Both the position numbers and the translations under genes were made by a program. From the NCBI GenBank assembly GCA_002452815.1, contig DKFM01000001.1, positions 83,779 to 147,778 of the forward strand: a stretch of DNA of 64,000 nucleotides. Direction: 5' to 3'. Below are positions 25,622-34,110 of this stretch, piece by piece. Under the pieces are notes generated by a model that made no database searches, had not been told where the DNA came from, and saw only the letters and a program-made list of their open reading frames with translations. Numbering within the stretch: position 1 is the stretch's first letter; each line of letters opens with the position of its first letter. The stretch comes from Rhodobacteraceae bacterium UBA6796 (GTDB lineage: Bacteria > Pseudomonadota > Alphaproteobacteria > Rhodobacterales > Rhodobacteraceae).

Positions 25622-27324
25622 GCGTGTCGACTTTCGGAAATGGCAACAGCCGGTCGCTGGACCGGCTGTTGCCCCTTGTTCTGCTGCCTGTCGCGGTGAT
25701 GGCGCTTGGGCCGGTTGTCCGGCTGCTGCTGGAAGGCATCGGCTTTGGCGAAGGGTTCACCACCGATCACCTGCGCACTGTTCTGGGGCGTGACAGCACG
25801 CGCACCGCGCTGATCCATTCGTTGCTGACCGCAGGGGGGGGCACCGTCCTGTCGGTGCTGATCGGTGCGAGCTTCGCCTTTCTGGTGGCGCTGACCGATA
25901 TTCGTGCCAAGGGCGCGCTGGTGTTCTGCCTGATGGTGCCGATGATGATTCCGCCGCAGATCACAGCGCTGGCCTGGATGCAGATGACGGGCCCGTCCTC
26001 GGTGCTGCTGAAACTGCTGGGGCTGGCCCCGCCGCTGGGCAGCCCGCAACCGTTGCATTCCGCCGGGGGGATCGTGCTGCTGCTGGGCATCCAGCACGCG
26101 GCGCTGGTGTTTCTGACCCTGCGCGCCGGATTGCGGATGATCCCTGCCGATCTGGTCGAGGCAGCCCGGATGTCCGGGGCGGGTGCCGTCCGGGTCTGGG
26201 CGCAGATCGTCTTGCCGCTGTCGATGCCTGCACTGATCGCAGGGGGCGCGATGGCGTTTGTCACCGCGCTGGGCAATTTCGGGATTCCCGCGATGCTTGG
26301 CATTCCGGCGGGGTATTCGACGCTGCCGACGCTGATCTATCAGCGGCTGGTGGGCATGGGGCCCGCGGTGTTGCCCGAGGTCGCGGTGCTGGCGCTGCTG
26401 ATCGGCGCGGTCGCGATCGCCGGGGTCTTGCTTGGGCGTGTGATGCTGTCGCGTCAGGGGTTCGGGCTTGTGGGCCTGTCGGGCACGCCGCTGACGCTGT
26501 CGCTGGGACGTGCGCGGTTGCCGGTCGAAATCGCGCTGTGGGCCTTCATCTTCGCGATTCTGGCGCTGCCCTTGATCGCGCTTCTGGCGACATCGCTGAT
26601 CCCGGCCTATGGGGTTGCGCTGAGCTTCGACACGGCCACGCTCAAGGCTTGGGCCGAGGTGCTGTTCGTGCAGCCGGTGACCCGCCGTGCCTATGGCAAT
26701 TCGCTGATGCTGGCGGTGCTGGCCGCGGCGATCCTGATGGCGGTCAGCCTGCCGCTCGCCTGGCTGATGGAGCGCCGCCCGAGCCGCCTGAGCCGCGCGC
26801 TCGATGCGCTGATCGACCTTCCCTATGCGCTGCCCGGGGTGGTGCTGTCGATCGCCTGCATCCTGACCTTCCTGAAGCTGCCGTTCACCGACCTTACGCT
26901 TTATGGCACGATCTGGATCATCCTGATGGCCTATCTGGCGCGGTTCTTCGTCGTGATGCTGCGCCCGATACAGGCGAGCCTCGCGCAGCTTGATCCCGCC
27001 ATGGAAGAGGCCGCGGCCAGCGTCGGCGCGCGGCTGGGGCGTCGTCTGCGCACCATTGTCCTGCCGCTTGCGGCCCCCTCCGCCGCCGCCGGGGCGATCC
27101 TGGTCTTTCTGACGGCGGTCAATGAACTCACGGTCTCGGCGCTGCTGTGGTCCTCGGGGACCGAGACACTGGGCGTCGTCATCTACAACCTCGAAGACAG
27201 CGGCGAGACGGTCATGGCCTCTGCGCTGGCCATGTCGATCGTGCTGCTGATCGTCGCGCTGATGGCGCTGGTTCAGATCAGCGCAAAACATTTTCCGAAA
27301 GGTGTCATCCCATGGCAGAGCTGA
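25618..27324 (+). CDS. ABC transporter permease, fused double-domain (AfuB/FbpB) type
   Basis: A 568-residue inner-membrane permease made of two BPD permease units in one chain, about six helices each. The first EAA loop is VEAARMSGAGAVRVWAQIVLPL (about residues 180-200) and the second MEEAAASVGARLGRRLRTIVLPL (about 460-485). One fused permease serving both halves is the rule for ferric/AfuB-type importers. It is translationally coupled to the binding-protein gene (ATGA) and overlaps the ATPase gene by 13 bases. Confidence 0.92.
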   Translation: MSVSTFGNGNSRSLDRLLPLVLLPVAVMALGPVVRLLLEGIGFGEGFTTDHLRTVLGRDSTRTALIHSLLTAGGGTVLSVLIGASFAFLVALTDIRAKGALVFCLMVPMMIPPQITALAWMQMTGPSSVLLKLLGLAPPLGSPQPLHSAGGIVLLLGIQHAALVFLTLRAGLRMIPADLVEAARMSGAGAVRVWAQIVLPLSMPALIAGGAMAFVTALGNFGIPAMLGIPAGYSTLPTLIYQRLVGMGPAVLPEVAVLALLIGAVAIAGVLLGRVMLSRQGFGLVGLSGTPLTLSLGRARLPVEIALWAFIFAILALPLIALLATSLIPAYGVALSFDTATLKAWAEVLFVQPVTRRAYGNSLMLAVLAAAILMAVSLPLAWLMERRPSRLSRALDALIDLPYALPGVVLSIACILTFLKLPFTDLTLYGTIWIILMAYLARFFVVMLRPIQASLAQLDPAMEEAAASVGARLGRRLRTIVLPLAAPSAAAGAILVFLTAVNELTVSALLWSSGTETLGVVIYNLEDSGETVMASALAMSIVLLIVALMALVQISAKHFPKGVIPWQS

Positions 27325-28388
27325 CCTTCGACAATCTGACCAAGCGTTTCGACGGGGCGCCCGCGCTGGACCGGATCAGTGCCAGCATCGGGGCAGGGGA
27401 ATTCGTCGCGCTGCTGGGGCCCTCGGGCTGTGGCAAGACCACGCTTTTGCGCCTGACGGCCGGGTTCGAACATCCCGACGCCGGGACAATTCGGGTCGGT
27501 GGTGACATCGTGGCAAGAGAGGGGCGTTTCGTGCCGCCCGAAGATCGCGAGATCGGGATCGTGTTTCAATCCTACGCATTGTGGCCGCACAAGACCGTGG
27601 CGCAAAACGTCTCTTACCCGCTGGAGGTGCGCCGGGTCCCGCGTGCCGCGCGCGAAGCCCGGGTGGCCGAGGCGCTGGACCTGACGGGGCTGCGCGATTT
27701 TGCCGGGCGGATGCCGGCGCAACTGTCGGGCGGGCAGCGTCAGCGCGTGGCGCTGGCCCGCTGTCTGGTGTTCGAGCCGCGCGCGGTCCTGCTGGACGAA
27801 CCGCTTGCGAACCTGGATCTGGCGCTGCGGGCCTCGATGCAAGAGGTGTTCACGATGTTCCACCGCCGCACCGGGGCGACGATGCTGTATGTGACGCATG
27901 ACCAGAGCGAGGCGCTGGCGCTGGCCGACCGCGTTGCGGTGATGCAGGCCGGACAGATCCGGCAATTCGCGGCGCCCGAGGTGCTGTATCGCGAACCGGC
28001 GGATTGTTTCGTGGCGGGGTTCGTCGGGGACGGCGCGGTGGTGCCCGCGCGCCTGACCGGCCGGGCCGAGGCAGGGCGTGTCCTGATCTCGGTTCTGGGG
28101 GTCGAGGTCTGGGCGCGCAGTGCCACCGCCACGCCCAGCCACGTCAGCATCCGCCCCGAGGCAATCGCCCTGTCGGACGACGGGGCGCTGCGTGCGCGGG
28201 TGATCGGCTGCACCTATCTGGGCGGGCGTTTCCGTCTGGAACTGGAAGTGGCGGGCGAAACGCTGGTGGCGTTCTCTGCGCGCCGTGCGGCGCTGGGCGA
28301 GACTCTGGGGGTCACGATCACCGACCCTTGGGCGTTTCGCGACCCCGAGGCCGAAACCCTGATCGCCCGGGTGCTGAACCATGCGTGA
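27312..28388 (+). CDS. ABC transporter ATP-binding protein, AfuC/FbpC type
   Basis: A 358-residue ATPase. It has Walker A GPSGCGKTT, Q-loop VFQSYALWPHKTV, signature LSGGQRQR, Walker B AVLLDEP, D-loop NLDLAL and H-loop YVTHDQSEAL, followed by a C-terminal TOBE domain (about 240-355). The start at 27312 lies inside the end of the permease gene, with AAAGG a short way upstream. It overlaps the next gene by 8 bases, so transporter and hydrolases form one tightly packed transcription unit. Confidence 0.93.
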   Translation: MAELTFDNLTKRFDGAPALDRISASIGAGEFVALLGPSGCGKTTLLRLTAGFEHPDAGTIRVGGDIVAREGRFVPPEDREIGIVFQSYALWPHKTVAQNVSYPLEVRRVPRAAREARVAEALDLTGLRDFAGRMPAQLSGGQRQRVALARCLVFEPRAVLLDEPLANLDLALRASMQEVFTMFHRRTGATMLYVTHDQSEALALADRVAVMQAGQIRQFAAPEVLYREPADCFVAGFVGDGAVVPARLTGRAEAGRVLISVLGVEVWARSATATPSHVSIRPEAIALSDDGALRARVIGCTYLGGRFRLELEVAGETLVAFSARRAALGETLGVTITDPWAFRDPEAETLIARVLNHA

Positions 28389-29466
28389 GATGCAGGCCGA
28401 CAGCGCGCCTTGGGTCGAGGTTCTGTCGGGGCTGGGCGAGAAGGGCCCGGCCTGTATCCGGCTGTGGACGGGGCGCGCGCTCTGGGTGCTGGATGTCGGC
28501 GCAGGCCCCGAGGCTACCTCGCCGTTCGAGCCGCACTGGCTCGAGGGGGCGGCGCGGGTGTTCATCACCCATGACCACGTCGACCATATCGGCGGCGCGG
28601 CCCATGCGATTGCGGCGGGCCTGCCGATCCATTGCACCGCGCAGACCGCCCGCGCCCTGCCGCCCGGCGCCGCGCTGCATCCGTTGCCCGAGACGGGGCA
28701 GGTCACGGTGGACGGTGTCTGCGTGACGACCGGACGCAATGGCCATGCGCTGGGTGGGGTCTGGCTGCATTTCGCGCTGGGCGAGGGGCTGTTCTTTTCG
28801 GGGGACTGGTCCGAGGAAAGCACCTGGTTCGCCTTCGATCCCCCGCCCGAGGCCGGGACCGCGCTGATCGACGCCTCCTATCATCTGGATGACGTGCCGC
28901 AGGCGGCGCGGCTGGCGGCGCTGGACCGGGTGCTTGACGATCTGGAAGGGTGTCAGCTGCTGTTTCCGGTGCCGCCCTCGGGGCGCGCGGGCGAGTTGGC
29001 GCTGCATCTGATGCGGCGCGGTGATTTATCCCTTGATGACACATGCCGGCAGGCGCTGACGCGCGCGCTGGACAGCGGCGGTCTGAACGGGCGCGCGACC
29101 GATCTGGCCCCGCTGCTGGCGCGCGCTTTCGATCCGGCGGCGCGGTTTCTGGTCTGCGATACGCCGAATGCCGATGCGGGCATGGCCTGGCAAATGGTGC
29201 AGGGCTGGCGTGATGCCGGGCGGTTGGGCCGGGACGCGGTGGTGGTCTTCACCGGGCACATGACCGCGCATGCCCGTGCCATCGCCGCACAGGGCGGGCG
29301 GTTCCTGCGCTGGAACGTCCACCCGCCGCTGTCCGACCAGATCGCCATGGTGGAACGCCTGCAAGCGCGGCGGTTCGCGCCGCTGTTTTGCAGCCAGCCC
29401 GAGGATTACCTGCTTGAACCGCGTTTCGAGGCGGCATTGCTGCTGAACGAGCGGTGCGCGCTGTGA
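28381..29466 (+). CDS. Beta-CASP-like metallo-beta-lactamase-fold hydrolase
   Basis: A 361-residue cytoplasmic protein with no signal peptide. The metal motif THDHVDHIGG sits near residue 62, and an Asp ligand is likely in FSGDWSEE (about 140). What sets it apart from simple hydrolases is the second half: LFPVPPSGRAGELALHL resembles the PxFAxGRxQEL motif of beta-CASP nucleases. VFTGHMTAHARAI and RWNVHPPLSDQIAMV, followed by FAPLFCSQPED, occupy the places of the GxxxxGT, SxHxD and HGE motifs of that family, with changes. The usual final His (HGE) seems replaced. Likely a phosphodiesterase or nuclease-type enzyme (inference); the substrate is unknown. It overlaps both neighbours in the operon. 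Confidence 0.7.
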   Translation: MREMQADSAPWVEVLSGLGEKGPACIRLWTGRALWVLDVGAGPEATSPFEPHWLEGAARVFITHDHVDHIGGAAHAIAAGLPIHCTAQTARALPPGAALHPLPETGQVTVDGVCVTTGRNGHALGGVWLHFALGEGLFFSGDWSEESTWFAFDPPPEAGTALIDASYHLDDVPQAARLAALDRVLDDLEGCQLLFPVPPSGRAGELALHLMRRGDLSLDDTCRQALTRALDSGGLNGRATDLAPLLARAFDPAARFLVCDTPNADAGMAWQMVQGWRDAGRLGRDAVVVFTGHMTAHARAIAAQGGRFLRWNVHPPLSDQIAMVERLQARRFAPLFCSQPEDYLLEPRFEAALLLNERCAL

Positions 29467-30026
29467 TCGACCCGCGCCGTCCTTTCGTGCTGATCCGCCA
29501 TGGCCAGACCGATGCCAACCGCGACGGGCTGATCGCGGGCCGGATCGAGGCGCAGTTGACCGAGGCGGGCCGCGCGGCCGCCCGGGCGCTGGCCGGCCGC
29601 CCATGGCCTGCGGCAATCGCGCTATTCGTCAGCCCGCAGGCCCGCGCGCGCGACACCGCGCTGCTGGCCTTTCCCGGCCGCCTGCCGGTCATTCTTGGCG
29701 GGCTGCGCGAACGCGACTGGGGCCAGTTCGAAGGCCGCCCGATCCACGAGATGCCCGCGCGCGAGGCCACACCCGAAGGGGGCGAGCCCTGGCCCGCGAT
29801 GCTGGGCCGGGTCGGCGGGGCGATCCGGGCGGCGCAGGATCGGGCAGGGGCGGCGTTGCCGGTGCTGGTCGCGCATTCCGGCGTGATCCGTGCCGCGCGC
29901 CAGCTGACCGGCGGCAGCGCCCACGGGCCAAGCCCGGCCAATACCACACCGCATCTGTTCCGCCCGACGGCGGCGGGCTGGTGCGAAGAGATTTTGACGG
30001 AAAAGGACAGCATATGGACTGCGTGA
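29454..30026 (+). CDS. Histidine phosphatase family protein (phosphoglycerate mutase-like)
   Basis: A 190-residue single-domain histidine phosphatase. The phospho-accepting His is in FVLIRHGQTDANRDG near the N-terminus, LRERDWGQFEGRP carries the conserved acid/arginine, and the second catalytic His is in VLVAHSGVIRA (about residue 145). Translation begins at GTG 29454 or, equally possible, at GTG 29463, which would give a 4-base GTGA overlap with the preceding stop. Such enzymes dephosphorylate small phosphoesters. Its place in this operon suggests action on the imported compound or on a product of the beta-CASP-like enzyme. Confidence 0.88.
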   Translation: MRAVIDPRRPFVLIRHGQTDANRDGLIAGRIEAQLTEAGRAAARALAGRPWPAAIALFVSPQARARDTALLAFPGRLPVILGGLRERDWGQFEGRPIHEMPAREATPEGGEPWPAMLGRVGGAIRAAQDRAGAALPVLVAHSGVIRAARQLTGGSAHGPSPANTTPHLFRPTAAGWCEEILTEKDSIWTA

Positions 30027-30460
30027 TCTTCGACATCGACGGAACTTTGGCCGAATTCGACGCCGCGCGTCTGGGGCATCTGGTGCATGGCGTGCCCAAG
30101 CATTGGGATGCCTTCCATGACGCGATGGCCGAGGCCCCGGTGATCGCGCCGGTCGCGCGGTTGCTTGGACGGTTGCAGGCACAGGGCGAGGCGATCGTGC
30201 TGTGCTCCGGGCGCCCGGAAGGCTGGCGCGACCGCACCGCTGCCTGGCTCGATGCGGCCGGTATCCGCCACGATGCCCTGTATCTGCGCCGCGCCGAGGA
30301 AGACCACGCCAGCGACCCCGAGGTGAAACGGCACGCGCTGGCGCGCATTCACGCCGATGGCTATCGGCCGTGGCTGGTGGTGGATGACCGCAGCGCCGTG
30401 GTGGAGTTCTGGCGCGCCGCGGGGCTGACCTGCCTGCAATGCGCGCCGGGCGATTTCTGA
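30014..30460 (+). CDS. HAD phosphatase resembling the T4 polynucleotide kinase 3'-phosphatase domain
   Basis: A 148-residue HAD-superfamily protein. Motif I is IFDIDGTLAEFD, motif II is in VLCSGRPEGWRDRTAAWL, the conserved lysine in DPEVKRHAL, and motif III/IV is in LVVDDRSAVVEFWRAAGL. The order and wording (DxDGTLA, SGR-E, a D-x4-K segment, IDDR-x-VVE-WR, then a terminal GDF) match the phosphatase half of T4 Pnkp. It lacks any kinase domain, so it is a stand-alone phosphatase. The start at 30014 follows AAGGA and overlaps the previous gene by 13 bases. It is the last gene of the operon. Action on a nucleotide 3'-phosphate is an inference. Confidence 0.82.
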   Translation: MDCVIFDIDGTLAEFDAARLGHLVHGVPKHWDAFHDAMAEAPVIAPVARLLGRLQAQGEAIVLCSGRPEGWRDRTAAWLDAAGIRHDALYLRRAEEDHASDPEVKRHALARIHADGYRPWLVVDDRSAVVEFWRAAGLTCLQCAPGDF

Positions 30461-30535
30461 GGCGGTTGGCGCACCAGCGTTGCAACCCCGGACAAAACCG
30501 GGCAGACCGCGGCAAGGCTTCGCTCGGAGGGGCGC

Positions 30536-31153
30536 GTGGTGTTGAATTCTGTCGCGGCGTTTGCCGGGTTTCGTCTGGGGCTGGGGTTGATCCTGGCGAT
30601 CGGTGCGCAAAATGCGTTCGTGTTGCGGCAGGGGCTGCGGCGCGAACATGTCTTTGCGGTGGCGGGGTTTTGTGCGCTGTCGGATGCGTTGCTGATTGCC
30701 CTTGGGGTCTCGGGGTTCGCGGTGATGACGCGGATTGCCCCCTGGGTGGTCGAGGCGCTGCGTTGGGGCGGGGTCGCCTTTCTGCTGTGGTATGGCTGGC
30801 GCGCGGCGCGTGCCGCCTGGCGCGGGGGCGAGGCCCTGCAGGCCGGTCAGGGCGGCACGGTGTCGCTGGGCCGGGTGCTGGCGACGGTCGCGGCACTGAC
30901 CTGGGCCAATCCGCATGTCTGGCTCGATACCGTGGTTCTGCTTGGTGCGGTGTCCGCGCAGTTTCCGGGGCAGGGGCTCAGCTTCGGGCTCGGGGCGGGG
31001 ATCGCGTCCTTCGTGTTCTTCTTCTCGCTGGCCTATGGCGCACGGCTGCTGGCGCCGCTGTTCGCCAAACCCCGCGCCTGGCAGGTGCTGGATGCGCTGG
31101 TTGCACTGATTATGGTCTCGGTGGCGGCGCGGCTGGCGTTCGGCGGGCTGTAA
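30536..31153 (+). CDS. LysE/ArgO-family amino acid exporter
   Basis: A 205-residue inner-membrane protein with about six helices. The LysE-family segment GLGLILAIGAQNAFVLRQGLRREH near the N-terminus and TWANPHVWLDTVVLLG in the middle are diagnostic, and closest to the ArgO/LysE arginine and lysine exporters. The start is GTG 30536 (or GTG 30539), with GGAGG at 30526-30530. It is separated from the preceding operon by 75 bases and may be transcribed alone. Confidence 0.9.
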   Translation: MVLNSVAAFAGFRLGLGLILAIGAQNAFVLRQGLRREHVFAVAGFCALSDALLIALGVSGFAVMTRIAPWVVEALRWGGVAFLLWYGWRAARAAWRGGEALQAGQGGTVSLGRVLATVAALTWANPHVWLDTVVLLGAVSAQFPGQGLSFGLGAGIASFVFFFSLAYGARLLAPLFAKPRAWQVLDALVALIMVSVAARLAFGGL

Positions 31154-31205
31154 CCCATACAATCAGCCGCTTGCAGCGGCGGCGGGCTTGCGTTCATCTG
31201 GGCGG

Positions 31206-32111
31206 ATGAACGCCCCCTCTCAAGATCGGCCCGTTCTGGGCGTATTGTGGATGCTGGCGACGGGGCTGAGCTTCGTCGTCGTGAACGGCATCGTGCGCTA
31301 TCTGGGCACCGCGCTGCCCGCGCCGCAATCGGCCTTCATCCGCTTTGCCTGGGGGCTTTTGTTCCTGCTGCCGGCGCTGCGGCCGGTCCTGCGGTCAGGC
31401 TTCGGGCCGCGTGTCTGGGGCCTGTTCGCGTTGCGCGGGGGGCTGCATACGCTGGCCGTGATCCTGTGGTTCTTCGCGATGGCGCGCATTCCGATCGCCG
31501 AGGTGACGGCGATCGGCTATCTCAATCCGATCATGGTAACGATCGGCGCGGCGCTGCTGTTTGGCGAAGGCTTCGCCTGGCGGCGGATGCTGGCGATCGG
31601 CGTGGCGCTGATCGGCGCGCTGATCGTGCTGCGCCCGGGCCTGCGCGAGATCACCCCGGGGCATTACGCCCAGCTGGGCGCCGCGCTGGTGTTCGGCGCG
31701 TCTTATCTGGTGGCGAAACGGCTGACGCAACTGGCCCCCGCAGGTGTGGTCGTGGCCCTGATGGCGCTGACCGTCACCATCGGGCTTGCGCCCTTCGCCG
31801 CCGCCGTCTGGCAGCCGGTGACCTTGACGCAGGTGCTGTGGCTGGGGGGCGTGGCGGTGTTCGCGACCCTGGGGCACTACTGCATGATGCGCGCCTTCGC
31901 CTGTGCGCCGATGACGGTGACACAGCCGGTCACTTTCCTGCAGTTGGTCTGGGCCACGCTTCTGGGCTGGCTGATGTTCGGCGAGGCGGTGGACCCTTGG
32001 GTTCTGGTTGGCGGTGGGCTGATCATCGGCGCGATCAGCTACATGACCTGGCGCGAATCCCGCATCAAACGCCGCACGACCACGCCGCCGGTGAACGCGA
32101 CCAAGGGCTGA
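31206..32111 (+). CDS. DMT superfamily (EamA) transporter
   Basis: A 301-residue inner-membrane protein with ten predicted helices in two EamA repeats. The first repeat ends in the typical RIPIAEVTAIGYLNPIMVTIGAALLFGE, and the second contains CAPMTVTQPVTFLQLVWATLLGWLMFGE. Family members export metabolites or drugs; the specificity is unknown. ATG 31206 is preferred to a TTG further upstream. The C-terminus is basic (RESRIKRRT). It converges with the choline transporter operon across a repeat element. Confidence 0.9.
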   Translation: MNAPSQDRPVLGVLWMLATGLSFVVVNGIVRYLGTALPAPQSAFIRFAWGLLFLLPALRPVLRSGFGPRVWGLFALRGGLHTLAVILWFFAMARIPIAEVTAIGYLNPIMVTIGAALLFGEGFAWRRMLAIGVALIGALIVLRPGLREITPGHYAQLGAALVFGASYLVAKRLTQLAPAGVVVALMALTVTIGLAPFAAAVWQPVTLTQVLWLGGVAVFATLGHYCMMRAFACAPMTVTQPVTFLQLVWATLLGWLMFGEAVDPWVLVGGGLIIGAISYMTWRESRIKRRTTTPPVNATKG

Positions 32112-32149
32112 CGTCGCGCGCGCGGTCACGGGCAGGATGCCTCCGGCGG

Positions 32150-32199
32150 GAGTATTTGAGCCAGGAGAAATATCGGGCTTCTTCTTGGCTCAAATACTC
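32150..32199. repeat. Intergenic repeat element, GCCTCCGGCGGGAG-TATTT subtype, overlapping the choV stop
   Basis: A perfect 14-bp inverted repeat GAGTATTTGAGCCA / TGGCTCAAATACTC encloses a 22-base centre that itself pairs in part (AGAA/TTCT). GCCTCCGGCGG precedes it. The right arm runs into the last codons of the choline ATPase gene, so the element both separates the convergent genes and contributes coding sequence. Related copies lie at 44518-44567 and 62059-62090. Confidence 0.8.
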
Positions 32200-33253
32200 A
32201 CTGATCGCCGGTCATACCCTCGCGCGGGTTGATCAGCCGGGCGATGACGCCCTCGCGGGTGATGCGCCGACCATCGGACAGGGCCACGGCGGGGGTGCGG
32301 ATCAACCGTTCCATCACCTCTTTCACCGGGGTGTCGATGGCCAGGGCGGGGCCTTCGGCCGGGCCGGTTTCGGCCAGATCCGCGGCGGTCAGCACGCCCA
32401 GCGGGTTCATATGCGCCACGAAATCCGCGACATAGTCATCTGCCGGATTGGCGATGATGTCGCGCGCGGTGCCCAGTTGCACGATCCGCCCGCCTTCCAT
32501 CAGCGCGATACGATTGCCCAGCTTGAAGGCCTCGTCCAGATCGTGGCTGACGAAGATGATCGTGCGTTTCAGCGTCGATTGCAGCTCCAGCAATTCATCC
32601 TGCAGCTTGGCACGGATCAGCGGGTCGAGCGCCGAGAAGGGCTCGTCCATCAGCAGGATCGGCGCCTCGGTGGCGAAGGCGCGGGCCAGACCGACACGTT
32701 GTTGCATGCCGCCCGACAGCTCGCTGACCTTGTGATCGGCCCAGTCGGCCAGCCCCACCATCTCCAACTGCGCGTCGACGCGCGCGCGGCGTTCGGCGCG
32801 GGTCATGCCGCCCAGTTCCAGCCCCAGGCCCACATTCTCGCGCACTGACCGCCAGGGCAGCAGGCCGAATTGCTGGAACACCATCGCCACGCGGCTCAGC
32901 CGGATGCGGCGCAGCGTGGCCGGGTCGGCGTGGGTCACGTCGACCAGCGCGTTGCCGTCGCAGACCTGCACCGCGCCCCGCACGACGGGGTTGAGCCCGT
33001 TCACCGCCCGCAGAAGCGTCGATTTGCCTGACCCCGACAGCCCCATCAGCACCAGAATCTCGCCCTCGGCCACGCTGAGCGAGCAATCATGCACGCCCAG
33101 AACCTGCCCGGTGGTGTCCTGAATCTCGGACCGGGTCAGCCCCCGATCCATCAGCGGCAGGGCGCGTTCGGGGTGATCGCCAAAGACGATGGAAACATTG
33201 TCAAACCGCACCGCAATGCCCGCGGTTTCCTTCGGATCGGTGATGCGGGTCAT
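32198..33253 (-). CDS. choV: Choline/glycine betaine ABC transporter ATP-binding protein
   Basis: A 351-residue ATPase of the ProV/OpuAA class. It has Walker A MGLSGSGKST, Q-loop VFQQFGLLPWRSV, signature ELSGGMQQR, Walker B LLMDEPFSALDP and H-loop SHDLDEA. The C-terminal tail (about 290-350) is a CBS-like remnant (VKEVMERLIRTPAVALSDG). The start overlaps the permease stop by ATGA. Neighbouring betIBA and the binding protein favour choline as substrate, hence the cho symbol (inference). Confidence 0.92.
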   Translation of the reverse strand: MTRITDPKETAGIAVRFDNVSIVFGDHPERALPLMDRGLTRSEIQDTTGQVLGVHDCSLSVAEGEILVLMGLSGSGKSTLLRAVNGLNPVVRGAVQVCDGNALVDVTHADPATLRRIRLSRVAMVFQQFGLLPWRSVRENVGLGLELGGMTRAERRARVDAQLEMVGLADWADHKVSELSGGMQQRVGLARAFATEAPILLMDEPFSALDPLIRAKLQDELLELQSTLKRTIIFVSHDLDEAFKLGNRIALMEGGRIVQLGTARDIIANPADDYVADFVAHMNPLGVLTAADLAETGPAEGPALAIDTPVKEVMERLIRTPAVALSDGRRITREGVIARLINPREGMTGDQ

Positions 33254-34086
33254 TTCGGCCCCCCCATGCGCAGCATGCGGTCAAGCAGGATCGCCACGAC
33301 AACGATGATGAAGCCCGATTCAAAGCCAAGGGCGGTGTTGACGGAATTGAGCGCGCGCACCACCGGCACGCCAAGCCCGTTGGCGCCCACCAGCGCCGCG
33401 ATCACCACCATCGACAGCGACAGCATGATCGTCTGGTTCAGCCCGGCCATGATCTGCGGGGTCGCATAGGGCAGCTCGACCTTCCACAGAACCTGATTGG
33501 GTGTGGCGCCAAAGGCGCGGGCTGCCTCCAGCAGCGGCTGCGGGGTCGAGACCACGCCCAGATGCGTCAGCCGGATCGGCGCGGGCAGCACGAAGATCAC
33601 CGTGGCGATCAGGCCGGGCACCATGCCGATGCCGAAAAACACGATCGCGGGGATGAGGTAGACGAAGGTCGGAAGGGTTTGCATCAGGTCCAGAATGGGC
33701 TGCAACACGGCATGCAGCCGCGGCCGGTGGGCGGTGGCGATGCCGATCGGCACGCCCAGGGCCATGCAGACGACACAGGCCGACAACACCAGCGTCAGGC
33801 TTTCGGTCGTGGCCTTCCAATAGCCCTGGTTGAGGATGAACAGGAAGCCCGCAGTCACCAGCAGCGCGGTTTTCCAGTTGCGTTGCAGCGCGTAGGTCAG
33901 CGCCACGAAAACCCCCACGACCACCAGCGGATGCGGCGTCTGCAGCACCCACAGAATGGCGTCGATCAGCGCCTGCATCAGTGCCGAGAGCGCATCGAAA
34001 AAGCCCGATGCGTTGTCCTTGAGCCAGTCGAAAACGATCTTCGCCGTTTTTCCGACAGGAATTTTATTGGCGGTCAGCCAATCCAT
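33250..34086 (-). CDS. choW: Choline/glycine betaine ABC transporter permease
   Basis: A 278-residue ProW-type permease. After an N-terminal soluble stretch come about six helices. VYLIPAIVFFGIGMVPGLIATVIF and the EAA-like loop LLEAARAFGATPNQVLWKVELPYATPQIMAG are typical, and ALVGANGLGVPVVRALNSVN is the ProW signature. The start at 34086 is preceded by GAGGGAGAACAG. It is coupled to choV. Confidence 0.94.
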   Translation of the reverse strand: MDWLTANKIPVGKTAKIVFDWLKDNASGFFDALSALMQALIDAILWVLQTPHPLVVVGVFVALTYALQRNWKTALLVTAGFLFILNQGYWKATTESLTLVLSACVVCMALGVPIGIATAHRPRLHAVLQPILDLMQTLPTFVYLIPAIVFFGIGMVPGLIATVIFVLPAPIRLTHLGVVSTPQPLLEAARAFGATPNQVLWKVELPYATPQIMAGLNQTIMLSLSMVVIAALVGANGLGVPVVRALNSVNTALGFESGFIIVVVAILLDRMLRMGGPK

Positions 34087-34110
34087 CGCCTGTTCTCCCT
34101 CGGGCGAAAG

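Noticed and set aside
24650..28388. Annotating the Afu/Fbp-type importer as a ferric iron transporter
   Set aside because: The binding protein lacks the paired tyrosines of ferric binders at the usual place, and the operon context (DeoR regulator, three phosphoester hydrolases) points elsewhere.
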